From NCBI GenBank assembly GCA_026417715.1, contig JAOACU010000052.1, positions 1 through 12,651 of the forward strand: DNA of 12,651 bases. Reading direction: 5' to 3'. Each line of letters starts with the position of its first letter. The stretch's first letter is position 1. A program made the translations under genes and the position numbers. The notes under the pieces are model-generated. The model did not search any database. It saw only the letters and a list, made by a program, of their open reading frames with translations, and was not told the origin of the DNA. This DNA comes from Anaerolineae bacterium. Its GTDB lineage: Bacteria; Chloroflexota; Anaerolineae; UBA4142. Positions 1 through 9,641 of this stretch are shown piece after piece.

Positions 1-19
1 AGATGTGTATAAGAGACAG
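1..19 (+). other. Residual Nextera transposon mosaic-end adapter
   Basis: Bases 1-19 (AGATGTGTATAAGAGACAG) are identical to the 19-bp Tn5 mosaic end used in Nextera libraries. It is a library artefact left on the contig end, not genomic sequence. True genomic sequence starts at about base 20, and anything upstream of the ATPase gene is missing. Confidence 0.97.
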
Positions 20-91
20 GAGGGTAATCTGATTGAGACGCGATCAAATCCATATAAAGGGGGTTTGAGCATATGACGAAAGGGAGAGATG

Positions 92-1666
92 ATGAAAACA
101 GAAACTGTGGTACAACGCACCGACAACGTATGGCATGCCCTGCCGCCAGCTGATGTTATTGCACGTCTTGGGAGCGACGAGCGTTTCGGACTGACGACCG
201 CCGAGGCGGAACAACGCCTGAAACGCTACGGTCCAAACGAGATCACCGCAAAACGCGGCAAAAGTCCGCTGGTCCGCTTCCTCCTCCAGTTCCACAACCC
301 GCTCCTCTACATCCTGCTGATCGCCAGCGTCGTTACCTTCGTGCTCAAGGATATCGTCGATGCTGCGATCATTTTTGGCGTAGTGCTGGTGAACGTCATC
401 CTTGGCTACATCCAGGAAAGCCGCGCGGAGAAAGCGATCGAAGCGCTGACGCGCACTATGACGATGGAAGCCACTGTGGTGCGTGATAGGAAAACCTTCC
501 GCATCCCGGCGGCATCACTCGTTCCCGGTGACCTGGTGTTGTTACAGAGCGGCGATAAAGTTCCCGCCGACATGCGCCTCATTCGCACCCGCGATTTGCA
601 AATCGCCGAAGCCGCGCTCACCGGCGAATCGGTCGCTGTGCAAAAAGATGCCGATGTGCAACTTGCACCCGACACGTTGCTTGCCGAGCGACGCAATATG
701 GCGTACGCGTCCACACTCGTCACATACGGACAAGCAACAGGCATCGTCGTCGCGATTGGTGACAACACCGAAGTCGGGCGCATCTCGCAACTCATTGCTA
801 CGGCAACGGAACTTGACACGCCATTGACGCGCAAGATCGCCCAGTTCAGCCAAGTTGTTTTGTATGCGATTCTTGCACTCGCCGCGCTGATTTTCATCAT
901 CGAAGTCGCGCGTGGTGCATCGCTGGTTGACACGCTGACCGCCGCGATCGCGTTGGCGGTCGCGATGATTCCCGAAGGTTTGCCTGCCGCGCTCACGGTG
1001 ACCCTCGCGATTGGTGTTTCGCGGATGGCACGACGTCGCGCGATTATTCGCAAACTTCCTGCCGTCGAAGCGTTGGGGAGCACCACCGTCATTTGCTCCG
1101 ACAAAACCGGCACGCTGACGCAAAATCAAATGACCACGCAACAAATTAGCGCGGGCGGTGTTTGTTATGATGTAACAGGCGTTGGCTATGCGCCGAGTGG
1201 ACAAATCGTTGCGACGGGCGATGCGCCTGCGCAGAACGTCGCGCTAACCGAATGCTTGATGGCGGGCTTGCTCTGCAACGACAGCGCGCTCGTCGAAAAA
1301 GATGGACGCTGGCACGCGCAAGGCGATCCCACCGAAGTCGCGCTCATCGTTGCCGCGCGCAAAGCGAACCTCACCGCGCCACTACCGCGCCTCGATACGA
1401 TTCCGTTCGAATCGCAACATCAATATATGGCAACGTTGCACGCGCTCGATTCGACGCGACGCATCTACGTCAAAGGCGCGGTCGAAGTGCTGTTGGAACG
1501 TTGCGCGAATATGCTCGATGCGTCGGGTAACACCGTCGCGCTCAATGCGGAGAAAATTCATCGTGACGTGGACGCGATGGCATTGCGCGGTCTGCGCGTG
1601 TTGGCGTTCGCGCGTAAAGACACGCGCGCGGAAAAATTACACACGATGACATTGCATCGGGTTTGA
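92..1666 (+). CDS. Cation-transporting P-type ATPase (P2 family), 5' part, frameshifted
   Basis: This is the N-terminal 524 residues of a membrane ion pump driven by ATP. Visible in order (numbered from the ATG at 89) are a cation-ATPase N-terminal domain (about 15-75), membrane helices M1-M2 (about 70-108), the actuator-domain TGES loop (178-181), M3-M4 with IPEGLPAA (294-301), the phosphorylation motif DKTGT with Asp338, and nucleotide-domain motifs QGDPTEVAL (411-419) and KGAVEVLLERC (462-472). The frame then goes wrong: after about residue 516 it reads an unrelated tail (LHTMTLHRV) and stops at 1664-1666, while the family sequence continues in another frame. Two ATGs lie at 89 and 92. The second is preferred because GGGAG at 82-86 is 5 nt from it and only 2 nt from the first. 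This half lacks the hinge and M5-M10, so it could not work alone. The break is either a real pseudogene-making indel or a one-base consensus error. Confidence 0.9.
   Translation: MKTETVVQRTDNVWHALPPADVIARLGSDERFGLTTAEAEQRLKRYGPNEITAKRGKSPLVRFLLQFHNPLLYILLIASVVTFVLKDIVDAAIIFGVVLVNVILGYIQESRAEKAIEALTRTMTMEATVVRDRKTFRIPAASLVPGDLVLLQSGDKVPADMRLIRTRDLQIAEAALTGESVAVQKDADVQLAPDTLLAERRNMAYASTLVTYGQATGIVVAIGDNTEVGRISQLIATATELDTPLTRKIAQFSQVVLYAILALAALIFIIEVARGASLVDTLTAAIALAVAMIPEGLPAALTVTLAIGVSRMARRRAIIRKLPAVEALGSTTVICSDKTGTLTQNQMTTQQISAGGVCYDVTGVGYAPSGQIVATGDAPAQNVALTECLMAGLLCNDSALVEKDGRWHAQGDPTEVALIVAARKANLTAPLPRLDTIPFESQHQYMATLHALDSTRRIYVKGAVEVLLERCANMLDASGNTVALNAEKIHRDVDAMALRGLRVLAFARKDTRAEKLHTMTLHRV
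1632..1666 (+). other. Frameshift site in the P-type ATPase
   Basis: A run of five A (1632-1636, context GGAAAAATTAC) is the likeliest place of a missing base. With six A the frame reads ...AEKITHDDIASGLTFLGL..., which joins the two conserved halves smoothly. As given, the upstream frame runs on to TGA at 1664-1666. The result is equivalent to a -1 shift. Confidence 0.8.
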
Positions 1667-2772
1667 CATTTCTGGGACTACAAGGCATCATTGACCCGCC
1701 ACGCGAAGAAGCGATCGCCGCTGTGCGCACTTGTCAGAACGCAGGCATCAAGGTCAAGATGATCACGGGTGATCACGCGCTCACAGCATCGGCAATCGCG
1801 TGTCAAATCGGTCTAGCCGAATCGTGTGAAACAGCCGCCATCACAGGACGGCAACTGGCTGAACTGACCGACGATGAACTCATCGAGGTTGCCGATCGAA
1901 CGCCTGTGTTTGCGCGCGTTTCGCCTGAACAAAAGTTGCGCTTGGTCGAAGCGTTGCAAGCGCGCGGTCACATCGTCGCAATGACCGGCGATGGCGTGAA
2001 CGATGGTCCTGCCCTCAAGCAAGCCGACATTGGAATTGCGATGGGCATCACAGGCACGGACGTAGCAAAGGAAGCCGCCGATATGGTTTTGACCGACGAC
2101 AATTTTGCAACGATCGAAGCGGCAGTGGAAGAAGGGCGCGGTGTATTCGACAATCTCACCAAGATTATCGCGTGGACGCTACCGACGAACCTGGGTGAAG
2201 GATTGGTCATTTTGGTTGCCCTGTTGTTCGGTTTGACCTTACCCATTTTGCCGATTCAAATTCTTTGGATCAATATGGCAACCGTTGCCGCGCTCGGTTT
2301 GGTGTTGGCTGTGGAACTCAAAGAACCCGACATTATGCGTCGTCCGCCGCGTCGTCCCGATGCGCCGATTCTGACGCGCGAGTTGTTGCTCCGCATCGGC
2401 TTGGTGGGTGTGTTGATGCTCTTTGCGGCACTGTTCGTTTTCGAGTACGAACTTTGGACGGGTGATTCGATTGCGCAAGCGCGAACAGCGGCGGTGAACG
2501 CTATCGTCTTCATCGAGATTTTCTACTTGTTCAACTGTCGTTCGCTCAGCCAATCCATGTTCCAAATCGGCTTGTTCTCCAATCGTTGGGTCGTGATTGG
2601 TGTTGGCGCGATGATCGTGTTGCAACTCTTGTTCACCTACGCGCCGTTTATGCACACGTTGTTTCACTCTGCACCCATCGGGTTGGAAGTGTGGTTGAAT
2701 ATTTTAGGATTGAGTTTTGCCACCTATCTGATTGTTGAAATCGAAAAGTGGTGGCGGCGTCGCGCGAATTAG
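1663..2772 (+). CDS. Cation-transporting P-type ATPase (P2 family), 3' part, frameshifted
   Basis: This is the C-terminal part of the pump. Numbered from the TTG at 1663, it has DPPR (11-14), MITGDH (33-38), the hinge TGDGVNDGPALKQAD (108-122) and M5-M10 (about 165-365). Family-like sequence (DDIASGLTFLGL) begins upstream of the TTG, at about 1645. No Shine-Dalgarno sequence precedes the TTG, so this is the continuation of the upstream gene and not an independent one, although stop and TTG overlap as TTGA. Restoring one base near 1632-1636 gives a protein of 894 residues, normal for the family. In M5 the PTNLGE stretch keeps the Asn and Glu of SERCA-type sites (N176, E179). In M6, N204 and T207 are kept, but the position of SERCA Asp800 is Val208. 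Substrate is therefore uncertain: a monovalent cation or Ca2+ are both possible. The stop codon lies inside a short tandem repeat that runs up to etfB. Confidence 0.88.
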   Translation: MTFLGLQGIIDPPREEAIAAVRTCQNAGIKVKMITGDHALTASAIACQIGLAESCETAAITGRQLAELTDDELIEVADRTPVFARVSPEQKLRLVEALQARGHIVAMTGDGVNDGPALKQADIGIAMGITGTDVAKEAADMVLTDDNFATIEAAVEEGRGVFDNLTKIIAWTLPTNLGEGLVILVALLFGLTLPILPIQILWINMATVAALGLVLAVELKEPDIMRRPPRRPDAPILTRELLLRIGLVGVLMLFAALFVFEYELWTGDSIAQARTAAVNAIVFIEIFYLFNCRSLSQSMFQIGLFSNRWVVIGVGAMIVLQLLFTYAPFMHTLFHSAPIGLEVWLNILGLSFATYLIVEIEKWWRRRAN

Positions 2773-2789
2773 AGATTAGAGATTGGAGT
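2769..2789 (+). repeat. 7-bp tandem repeat carrying the ATPase stop codon and the etfB ribosome-binding site
   Basis: TTAGAGA TTAGAGA TTGGAGT is three copies of a 7-bp unit. The ATPase stop TAG (2770-2772) is in the first copy. The third, diverged copy supplies GGAG (2785-2788), 6 nt before the etfB ATG. The gap between the genes is only 22 nt, with no terminator seen, so read-through from the ATPase into etfB is likely. Confidence 0.7.
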
Positions 2790-2794
2790 AACCA

Positions 2795-3680
2795 ATGCCA
2801 TACACTTCCATCGTCCTTGTCAAACAAGTCCCCGACACGCACAACATTCACGGCGACGTGATGAAGGAAGACGGTACGATCAATCGCGCGGCATTGCCCG
2901 CGATTTTCAACCCCGAAGATTTGAACGCGCTCGAAATGGCGTTGCAAGTGAAAGAACGCTACGGCGGCACTGTCACCGTGTTGACGATGGGACCCGCGAC
3001 TGCCGCCGAAGTGTTGCGCGACGCGCTCTATCGCGGCGCGGATCGCGTGATCTTGTTGAGCGATAGACGATTCGCGGGCGCGGACACACTCGCGACTTCG
3101 TATACACTCGCGCGCGCGATCGAAAAAATCGGCGCGTTCGATCTCATCTTTTGCGGTCGTCAAGCGATTGACGGCGATACTGCGCAAGTGCCGCCACAAG
3201 TCGCCGAAAAACTCGGCATCCCGCAAATCACGTATGCCGAAACGATTGTGCAACTCGACGCAAATGAAATCGTCGTCGAGCGCGCGTTGTTGCTGGGTAA
3301 AGAAATCGTCAAGTGCACGTTACCGTGTTTGCTAACGGTGGTGAGTACCGCAAACACGCCGCGCCCACCATCGGTGCGCAAAATGATCGAGTACAAACTT
3401 GCGGCAACGCCACTTGAATACCCAACGTTGTTGCAACAATGGCGTGAATTTGAGTCGGTGGAAAAACTCGATGCCTACCTTGCCGCGCGCAACCTTAAAA
3501 TTCCCGTGTGGACAGCGGACGATTTGCCCGTTGACCACGCGCGGCTTGGGTTGAACGGATCGCCAACGCAAGTGTACAAAGTGAATTACGTCGTGCTGGA
3601 AACAACCGAGAGCAAGGAAATTCCCGCGAACGCGGAAGGCATTGCCGCGTTGATGCACGAGTTGGTCAAGGAGTATATCG

Positions 3681-3688
<8 letters not shown>
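2795..3688 (+). CDS. etfB: Electron transfer flavoprotein, beta subunit (bifurcation-type group)
   Basis: EtfB pairs with EtfA to form a soluble FAD-containing electron carrier that takes electrons from acyl-CoA dehydrogenases. The protein opens with IVLVKQVPDT (6-15). It carries FAGADTLATSYTL (93-105), CGRQAIDGDTAQV (120-132), NTPRPPSVRKM (187-197), VWTADDLPVD (238-247) and LGLNGSPTQV (251-260). The DGDTAQV loop replaces the DDDxNQTG AMP-binding loop of mitochondrial-type EtfB and resembles clostridial and other bifurcation-capable proteins, in which this subunit carries a second FAD. Whether this one bifurcates cannot be read from sequence alone. At 297 residues it is longer than the usual 250-265, because an extra segment of about 30 residues lies between about 203 and 236. 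A Gly common after DGDTAQV is Pro134 here. Its partner etfA lies 6 kb downstream, beyond a whole mrp operon, which is unusual. Its 3' end overlaps mrpA by 8 nt. Confidence 0.96.
3668..3673 (+). promoter_or_regulatory. Ribosome-binding site of mrpA inside etfB
   Basis: AAGGAG, 7 nt before the TTG at 3681, fixes that TTG as the mrpA start and places the mrpA initiation region within the last codons of etfB. This implies translational coupling. Confidence 0.8.
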
Positions 3689-5998
<2,310 letters not shown>

Positions 5999-6002
<4 letters not shown>

Positions 6003-6415
6003 CTTCATTGATTTTGCAAACGGCGGTGCGCTATCTGTTACCACTCTTGTTGTTGTTTTCACTGTTCGTTTTCGTGCGCGGTCACAATGATCCAGGTGGA
6101 GGATTTGTAGGCGGTTTGATCGCGGCGGCGGCGTACGCGCTCTATGCGATTGCCTACGATACGCGCGCGGCGCGTCGAGTTCTGCGCATCGAACCGCGTG
6201 TGCTGATTGGACTAGGGTTGTTGCTTGCGCTCGGCAGTGGCGTGATCGGTATGATCAAGGGAGCTCCGTTTATGACGGGGCAATGGAACACAGTGACTTG
6301 GTACGGTCTAGGCAAAGTGGAGATTGGTACACCTATGTTCTTTGATGCGGGTGTGTATCTGGTCGTGTGGGGTGTGACGACGACGATTATCTTTGGTTTG
6401 GCAGAGGAGGAATGA
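5999..6415 (+). CDS. mrpB: Mrp antiporter subunit B (MnhB domain)
   Basis: Small hydrophobic subunit of the Mrp complex, 138 aa with about four membrane helices. The MnhB signatures are RGHNDPGGGFVGGL (28-41) and GTPMFFDAGVYLVVWG near the C-terminus. The ATG overlaps the mrpA stop (ATGA). AAGGA at 5986-5990 lies 8 nt upstream, so it is coupled to mrpA. Its 3' end contains the ribosome-binding site for mrpC. Confidence 0.96.
6405..6410 (+). promoter_or_regulatory. Ribosome-binding site deciding the mrpC GTG start
   Basis: A perfect AGGAGG lies 9 nt before GTG at 6420. It is downstream of the alternative in-frame ATG (6393), so the GTG is the credible start. Confidence 0.8.
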
Positions 6416-6419
6416 CAAC

Positions 6420-6767
6420 GTGGAAATCGTCTTGGCATTCGTCATTGGTTGGTTATATGCAGCGGGATTGTATATGCTCTTGCGACGCAGTTTGGTCAAA
6501 TTGTTGATTGGCTTGGTGCTCCTTAGTCACGCGGCAAACTTGTTGATTTTCACAGCGGCAGGATTGACACGCGGCAAACCACCTATCGTTACGCCTACAA
6601 CGAGCAGTGTTAGTACAGCGATGGCAGACCCAGTGCCACAAGCGTTGATTCTAACGGCGATTGTCATCAGTTTTGGTGTGACAGCATTCGCGTTGGTACT
6701 CGCGTATCGTGCGTACAAAACCGTCGGCGCGGACGATTTGGATCGCCTGACAAGTACGGATACCTAA
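6420..6767 (+). CDS. mrpC: Mrp antiporter subunit C (NuoK-like)
   Basis: NuoK/MnhC-type membrane subunit with three helices, 115 aa from the GTG at 6420. The start VEIVLAFVIGWLYAAGLYML matches the usual MrpC N-terminus, so the longer reading from an ATG at 6393 (adding MVWQRRNDN) is not needed. Family motifs are LIGLVLLSHAANLLIFTAAG followed by RGKPPIV, then DPVPQALILTAIVISFGVTAF, which is very typical of MrpC. It starts 4 nt after the mrpB stop and ends 14 nt before mrpD. Confidence 0.95.
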   Translation: MEIVLAFVIGWLYAAGLYMLLRRSLVKLLIGLVLLSHAANLLIFTAAGLTRGKPPIVTPTTSSVSTAMADPVPQALILTAIVISFGVTAFALVLAYRAYKTVGADDLDRLTSTDT

Positions 6768-6781
6768 ATCGAGAATCGGCT

Positions 6782-8296
6782 ATGAATCTTTTGCTCGTCC
6801 TTCCCATCATCATTCCACTCTTGACTGCCATCATCACCACGCTGTTGTATCGCGCGCCACGTCTGCAACGCTGGATCAGTCTCGGCGGCGCGAGCGCGCT
6901 CTTCGTCGTATCGTTCGTGCTCTTGAGTACAGTTTGGCATTACGGCATCCAAGTTACGCAAATCGGTGATTGGCGCGCGCCGTACGGTATCACACTAGTC
7001 GCCGATTTGTTCAGCGCGATAATGCTCACCGTCACAGGCATCATCGGCTTTGCCGTCGTCGTGTATTCGCTCGCCGATATTGACGCCGCACGCGTCAAGT
7101 TCGGTTATCATCCCTTGTATCATTTTTTGTTGATGGGTGTGTGTGGAGCATTCATCACGGGCGATCTGTTCAACCTCTACGTTTGGTTTGAAGTGATGCT
7201 GATGGCATCGTTCGTTCTGTTGGCACTGGGCGGCGAGCAAGGACAACTGGAGGGCGCGATCAAGTATGTCACGCTCAACTTGATGTCGTCCGCACTTTTT
7301 CTTGCCGCGATGGGTATTTTGTATGGCTTGGTCGGCACGCTGAATATGGCGGATTTGGCGCGCAAGTTGAGTGCAACAACACAACCCGACTTGGTCGTTG
7401 CCGTTGCAATGTTGTTTCTCGTCGCTTTTGGCATCAAAGCGGCAATCTTTCCCTTGTTCTTTTGGCTTCCTGCATCGTATCACACACCACCCGTTGCCGT
7501 GTCTGCCGTCTTTGCAGGTTTGCTGACCAAGGTGGGTGTGTATGCACTGATTCGTGTCTTTACGCTCATCTTCACCCAAAATGTCGCATACACCCACACC
7601 TTGATTTTGATTCTGGCGGGCTTGACGATGATTACAGGTGTGTTGGGTGCGGTCGCACAAAACGAGTTTCGGCGCATTCTCTCGTTTCACATCGTCAGCC
7701 AAATCGGCTATATGATTATGGGTTTGGGGTTGTTCACACCGCTTGGATTAGCGGCATCAGTGTTCTACATCGCGCATCACATCATCGTCAAGACGAACTT
7801 GTTTCTGATTAGCGGTGTCGTGGCGCGCGCGTGCGGCACATTCGAGTTGAAGAATCTAGGCGGCGTGTATCGCACGCAACCGGGCTTGGCAATGTTGTTC
7901 TTGATTCCAGCAATGTCGTTGGCGGGCTTGCCACCCCTCTCTGGCTTTTTCGCCAAACTCGGTTTAGTGCAAGCGGGCTTGCCGTTAGAGCAGTATCTCA
8001 TCGTTGGTGTGGCTCTGGGCGTTAGTATGCTCACGCTCTTTTCGATGCTGAAGATTTGGAACGAGGCGTTTTGGAAACCGCTGTATGACCGACAACCTTT
8101 TGCTCACGCTCAGGGCAAGCCAACGACCAATGACAGACGAATCTCTATCGCGTTGTTTATGCCGATTGTGCTACTGGCGATGATCACACTCTTGATCGGC
8201 TTTAGCGCGGGTCCGGTTTTCGCGTTGGCGTTACGCGCTGGGTACGACCTGATGCAACCCGCGCAGTACATCCGCGCCGTGTTGGGAGGATCGTGA
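6782..8296 (+). CDS. mrpD: Mrp antiporter subunit D (NuoM/N-like)
   Basis: Second complex I-like antiporter subunit of the Mrp complex, 504 aa, with about 14 membrane helices expected. Ion-path residues are present: Glu137 in YVWFEVMLMASF, Lys219 in FGIKAAIFPLFFWLP, Lys250 in LLTKVGVYALIR, Lys337 in HHIIVKTNLFL and Lys392 in FFAKLG. The loop after WNEAFWKP (about 434-453) reads YDRQPFAHAQGKPTTNDRR and is longer than usual. Its DNA (8093-8120) contains CTCAGGGCAAG, close to CTCAGGACAAG in the palindromic element downstream, hinting at a repeat fragment absorbed in frame. Its TGA shares one base with the preferred mrpE ATG. Confidence 0.97.
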   Translation: MNLLLVLPIIIPLLTAIITTLLYRAPRLQRWISLGGASALFVVSFVLLSTVWHYGIQVTQIGDWRAPYGITLVADLFSAIMLTVTGIIGFAVVVYSLADIDAARVKFGYHPLYHFLLMGVCGAFITGDLFNLYVWFEVMLMASFVLLALGGEQGQLEGAIKYVTLNLMSSALFLAAMGILYGLVGTLNMADLARKLSATTQPDLVVAVAMLFLVAFGIKAAIFPLFFWLPASYHTPPVAVSAVFAGLLTKVGVYALIRVFTLIFTQNVAYTHTLILILAGLTMITGVLGAVAQNEFRRILSFHIVSQIGYMIMGLGLFTPLGLAASVFYIAHHIIVKTNLFLISGVVARACGTFELKNLGGVYRTQPGLAMLFLIPAMSLAGLPPLSGFFAKLGLVQAGLPLEQYLIVGVALGVSMLTLFSMLKIWNEAFWKPLYDRQPFAHAQGKPTTNDRRISIALFMPIVLLAMITLLIGFSAGPVFALALRAGYDLMQPAQYIRAVLGGS

Positions 8297-8784
8297 TGCG
8301 TTACCTCTTACTGAATATCGGCTTGGCGCTCACGTGGGCGGCATTGACTGGCGATTTTGGACCCGCGAATTTGCTACTCGGTTTTGGACTGGGCTATGCC
8401 GTATTGTGGTTCGCGCAACGCGTCATTGGTCCTACCACCTACTTTTCCAAAGTTCCCAAGTTGCTCGAATTTGCTTTGTTCTTTTTGTGGGAATTGCTCT
8501 TGTCCAATGTGCGTGTCGCGGTTGATGCATTGACACCACGCCATGATATGCAACCACGCGTCTTGGCGATTCCGTTGGACGCGTGCACGACTACTGAAAT
8601 CACGCTTTTGGCGAATTTCATTTCCCTTACCCCTGGCACACTCTCGTTGGACGTTGCTTCGGATCGGTGTGTGCTGTATGTGCACGCGATGTATGCGGCA
8701 GATGCCGAAGCGGCGCGTCGCTCGATCAAAGACCTTGAACGTCGCTTGCTCGATGTAATGCGACGTGCAGAATCCCAACGGTAA
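8296..8784 (+). CDS. mrpE: Mrp antiporter subunit E
   Basis: Membrane subunit of the Mrp complex, 162 aa. It shows N-terminal helices (LLNIGLALTWAAL, then ANLLLGFGLGYAVLWF), the conserved VPKLLEFALFFLWELLLSNVRVA region, and the soluble-domain signature LANFISLTPGTLSLDVASD. The ATG at 8296 has GGGAGG (8284-8289) 6 nt upstream; a GTG at 8293 is only 3 nt from it and less likely. Overlap with the mrpD stop is TGATG. A 243-nt gap follows, unusual for mrpE-mrpF. Confidence 0.95.
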   Translation: MRYLLLNIGLALTWAALTGDFGPANLLLGFGLGYAVLWFAQRVIGPTTYFSKVPKLLEFALFFLWELLLSNVRVAVDALTPRHDMQPRVLAIPLDACTTTEITLLANFISLTPGTLSLDVASDRCVLYVHAMYAADAEAARRSIKDLERRLLDVMRRAESQR

Positions 8785-8815
8785 TCCCACTAGGAGAAAT
8801 TGGGTAGTGCTACAA

Positions 8816-8988
8816 AAGTAATGCTGTTTGTGAGGAGCAATTCTGTCACGCTGAGCCCTTCCTTCGCTTCACTCAGGACAAGTTCCTGCGTCAGGGTAAA
8901 CTCCGCAAAGTCCTTTGAGAGATTCTTGCTTCGGCTTCGCTCAGCACCGCGAAAAGCGCGCCTCAGAATGACACGCTCAGCATTACTT
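8816..8988. repeat. Palindromic MITE/REP-like intergenic element between mrpE and mrpF
   Basis: The outer arms AAGTAATGCTG (8816-8826) and CAGCATTACTT (8978-8988) are perfect 11-bp inverted repeats. Inside them lies a second imperfect pair, TGTCACGCTGAG (8844-8855) and CTCAGAATGACA (8962-8973), matching at 10 of 12. The interior carries CTTCGCTTCACTCAGGACAAG and, on the minus strand, pieces resembling TGTCATTCTGAG and GAATCTCTCAAAGGACTTTG, words that recur in intergenic repeats of many environmental bacteria. There is no transposase and no obvious target duplication. It separates two genes that normally abut, so it is probably an insertion; it may fold in the mRNA and lower mrpF-mrpG expression. 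Confidence 0.75.
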
Positions 8989-9027
8989 CTTGATCACCAC
9001 CAGAAATTGATTGTGGAGTTGAAAACA

Positions 9028-9297
9028 ATGGTCACCACACTCGCTTTTGGTATGCTCAGTCTCGCGCTTTTCCTTGCCTTTATCCGTCTGGCACGTGGAC
9101 CCAGTTTACCTGATCGCGTCGTGGCGTTGGATTTGATCGCCACTCTGGCAGTTGGTTGGATTGGTGTCTATGCCGTTGCCACCGACAAACCGGTTTTTCT
9201 CGATGTGGCGTTGGTACTTGCCTTGATTGCCTTTTTGGGTACGATTGGCTTTGCCTATTTTGTGGCAAAAGGCGCCATACCATGGAGGCAAACATGA
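9028..9297 (+). CDS. mrpF: Mrp antiporter subunit F
   Basis: Small membrane subunit (89 aa, normal length) with three helices and the MrpF signature IRLARGPSLPDRVVALDLIATLAVG. The ATG at 9028 has GGAG (9015-9018) 9 nt upstream. The open frame runs back to 8800, but that stretch merely translates the palindromic element and is rejected. Its end overlaps mrpG (ATGA at 9294-9297). Confidence 0.95.
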   Translation: MVTTLAFGMLSLALFLAFIRLARGPSLPDRVVALDLIATLAVGWIGVYAVATDKPVFLDVALVLALIAFLGTIGFAYFVAKGAIPWRQT

Positions 9298-9641
9298 GTG
9301 AACTTTTAATTCTCATCGGCACGTTCTTTATGTTTGTGGCAGCACTCGGTATCGTTCGCTTTCCTGATTTGTTTATGCGCCTACACAGTAACACGAAATC
9401 GGCAACGCTGGGTGTGGGGTGTGTGATGCTGGGCACCGCCATCCATTTTGGCGAATTGCGCTTTACTGTCCAGTCGCTTGCGATTGTTCTCTTCCTGTTC
9501 CTCACCGCGCCTGTCGCCGCGCATCTACTCGGACGCGCCGCGTATCTGTCCAACGTGCCGCTGTGGGAGGGCACCTTGAGCGATGAATTGCGCGGACGCT
9601 ATGATCAAGTCACGCACGAACTGATCAGCGCTGACAAATGA
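9294..9641 (+). CDS. mrpG: Mrp antiporter subunit G
   Basis: Last Mrp subunit, 115 aa with three helices. The MnhG/PhaG signature is GIVRFPDLFMRLHSNTKSAT followed by LGVGCVMLG. The ATG overlaps the mrpF stop, with GGAGG (9284-9288) 5 nt upstream. This completes a full seven-subunit set. Its stop codon overlaps the base of a strong hairpin in the following spacer. Confidence 0.95.
   Translation: MSELLILIGTFFMFVAALGIVRFPDLFMRLHSNTKSATLGVGCVMLGTAIHFGELRFTVQSLAIVLFLFLTAPVAAHLLGRAAYLSNVPLWEGTLSDELRGRYDQVTHELISADK

Noticed and set aside
33..58. Possible promoter (TTGAGA and TATAAA) before the ATPase
   Set aside because: The spacing is only 14 nt and the contig begins just upstream with an adapter, so it cannot be supported.
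406..1204. Two long overlapping minus-strand frames opposite the ATPase
   Set aside because: Low-complexity Ser/Ala/Arg compositions without domains, fully opposite a conserved gene.
1632..1666. Programmed -1 ribosomal frameshifting in the ATPase
   Set aside because: The site (GAA AAA TTA in frame) is not a canonical X XXY YYZ heptamer and no clear downstream stem was seen. A missing base is the simpler explanation.
8800..9027. An N-terminal extension of MrpF back to 8800
   Set aside because: The added residues translate the palindromic element (for example VTLSPSFASLRT). The ATG at 9028 has its own GGAG and gives a normal 89-residue MrpF.
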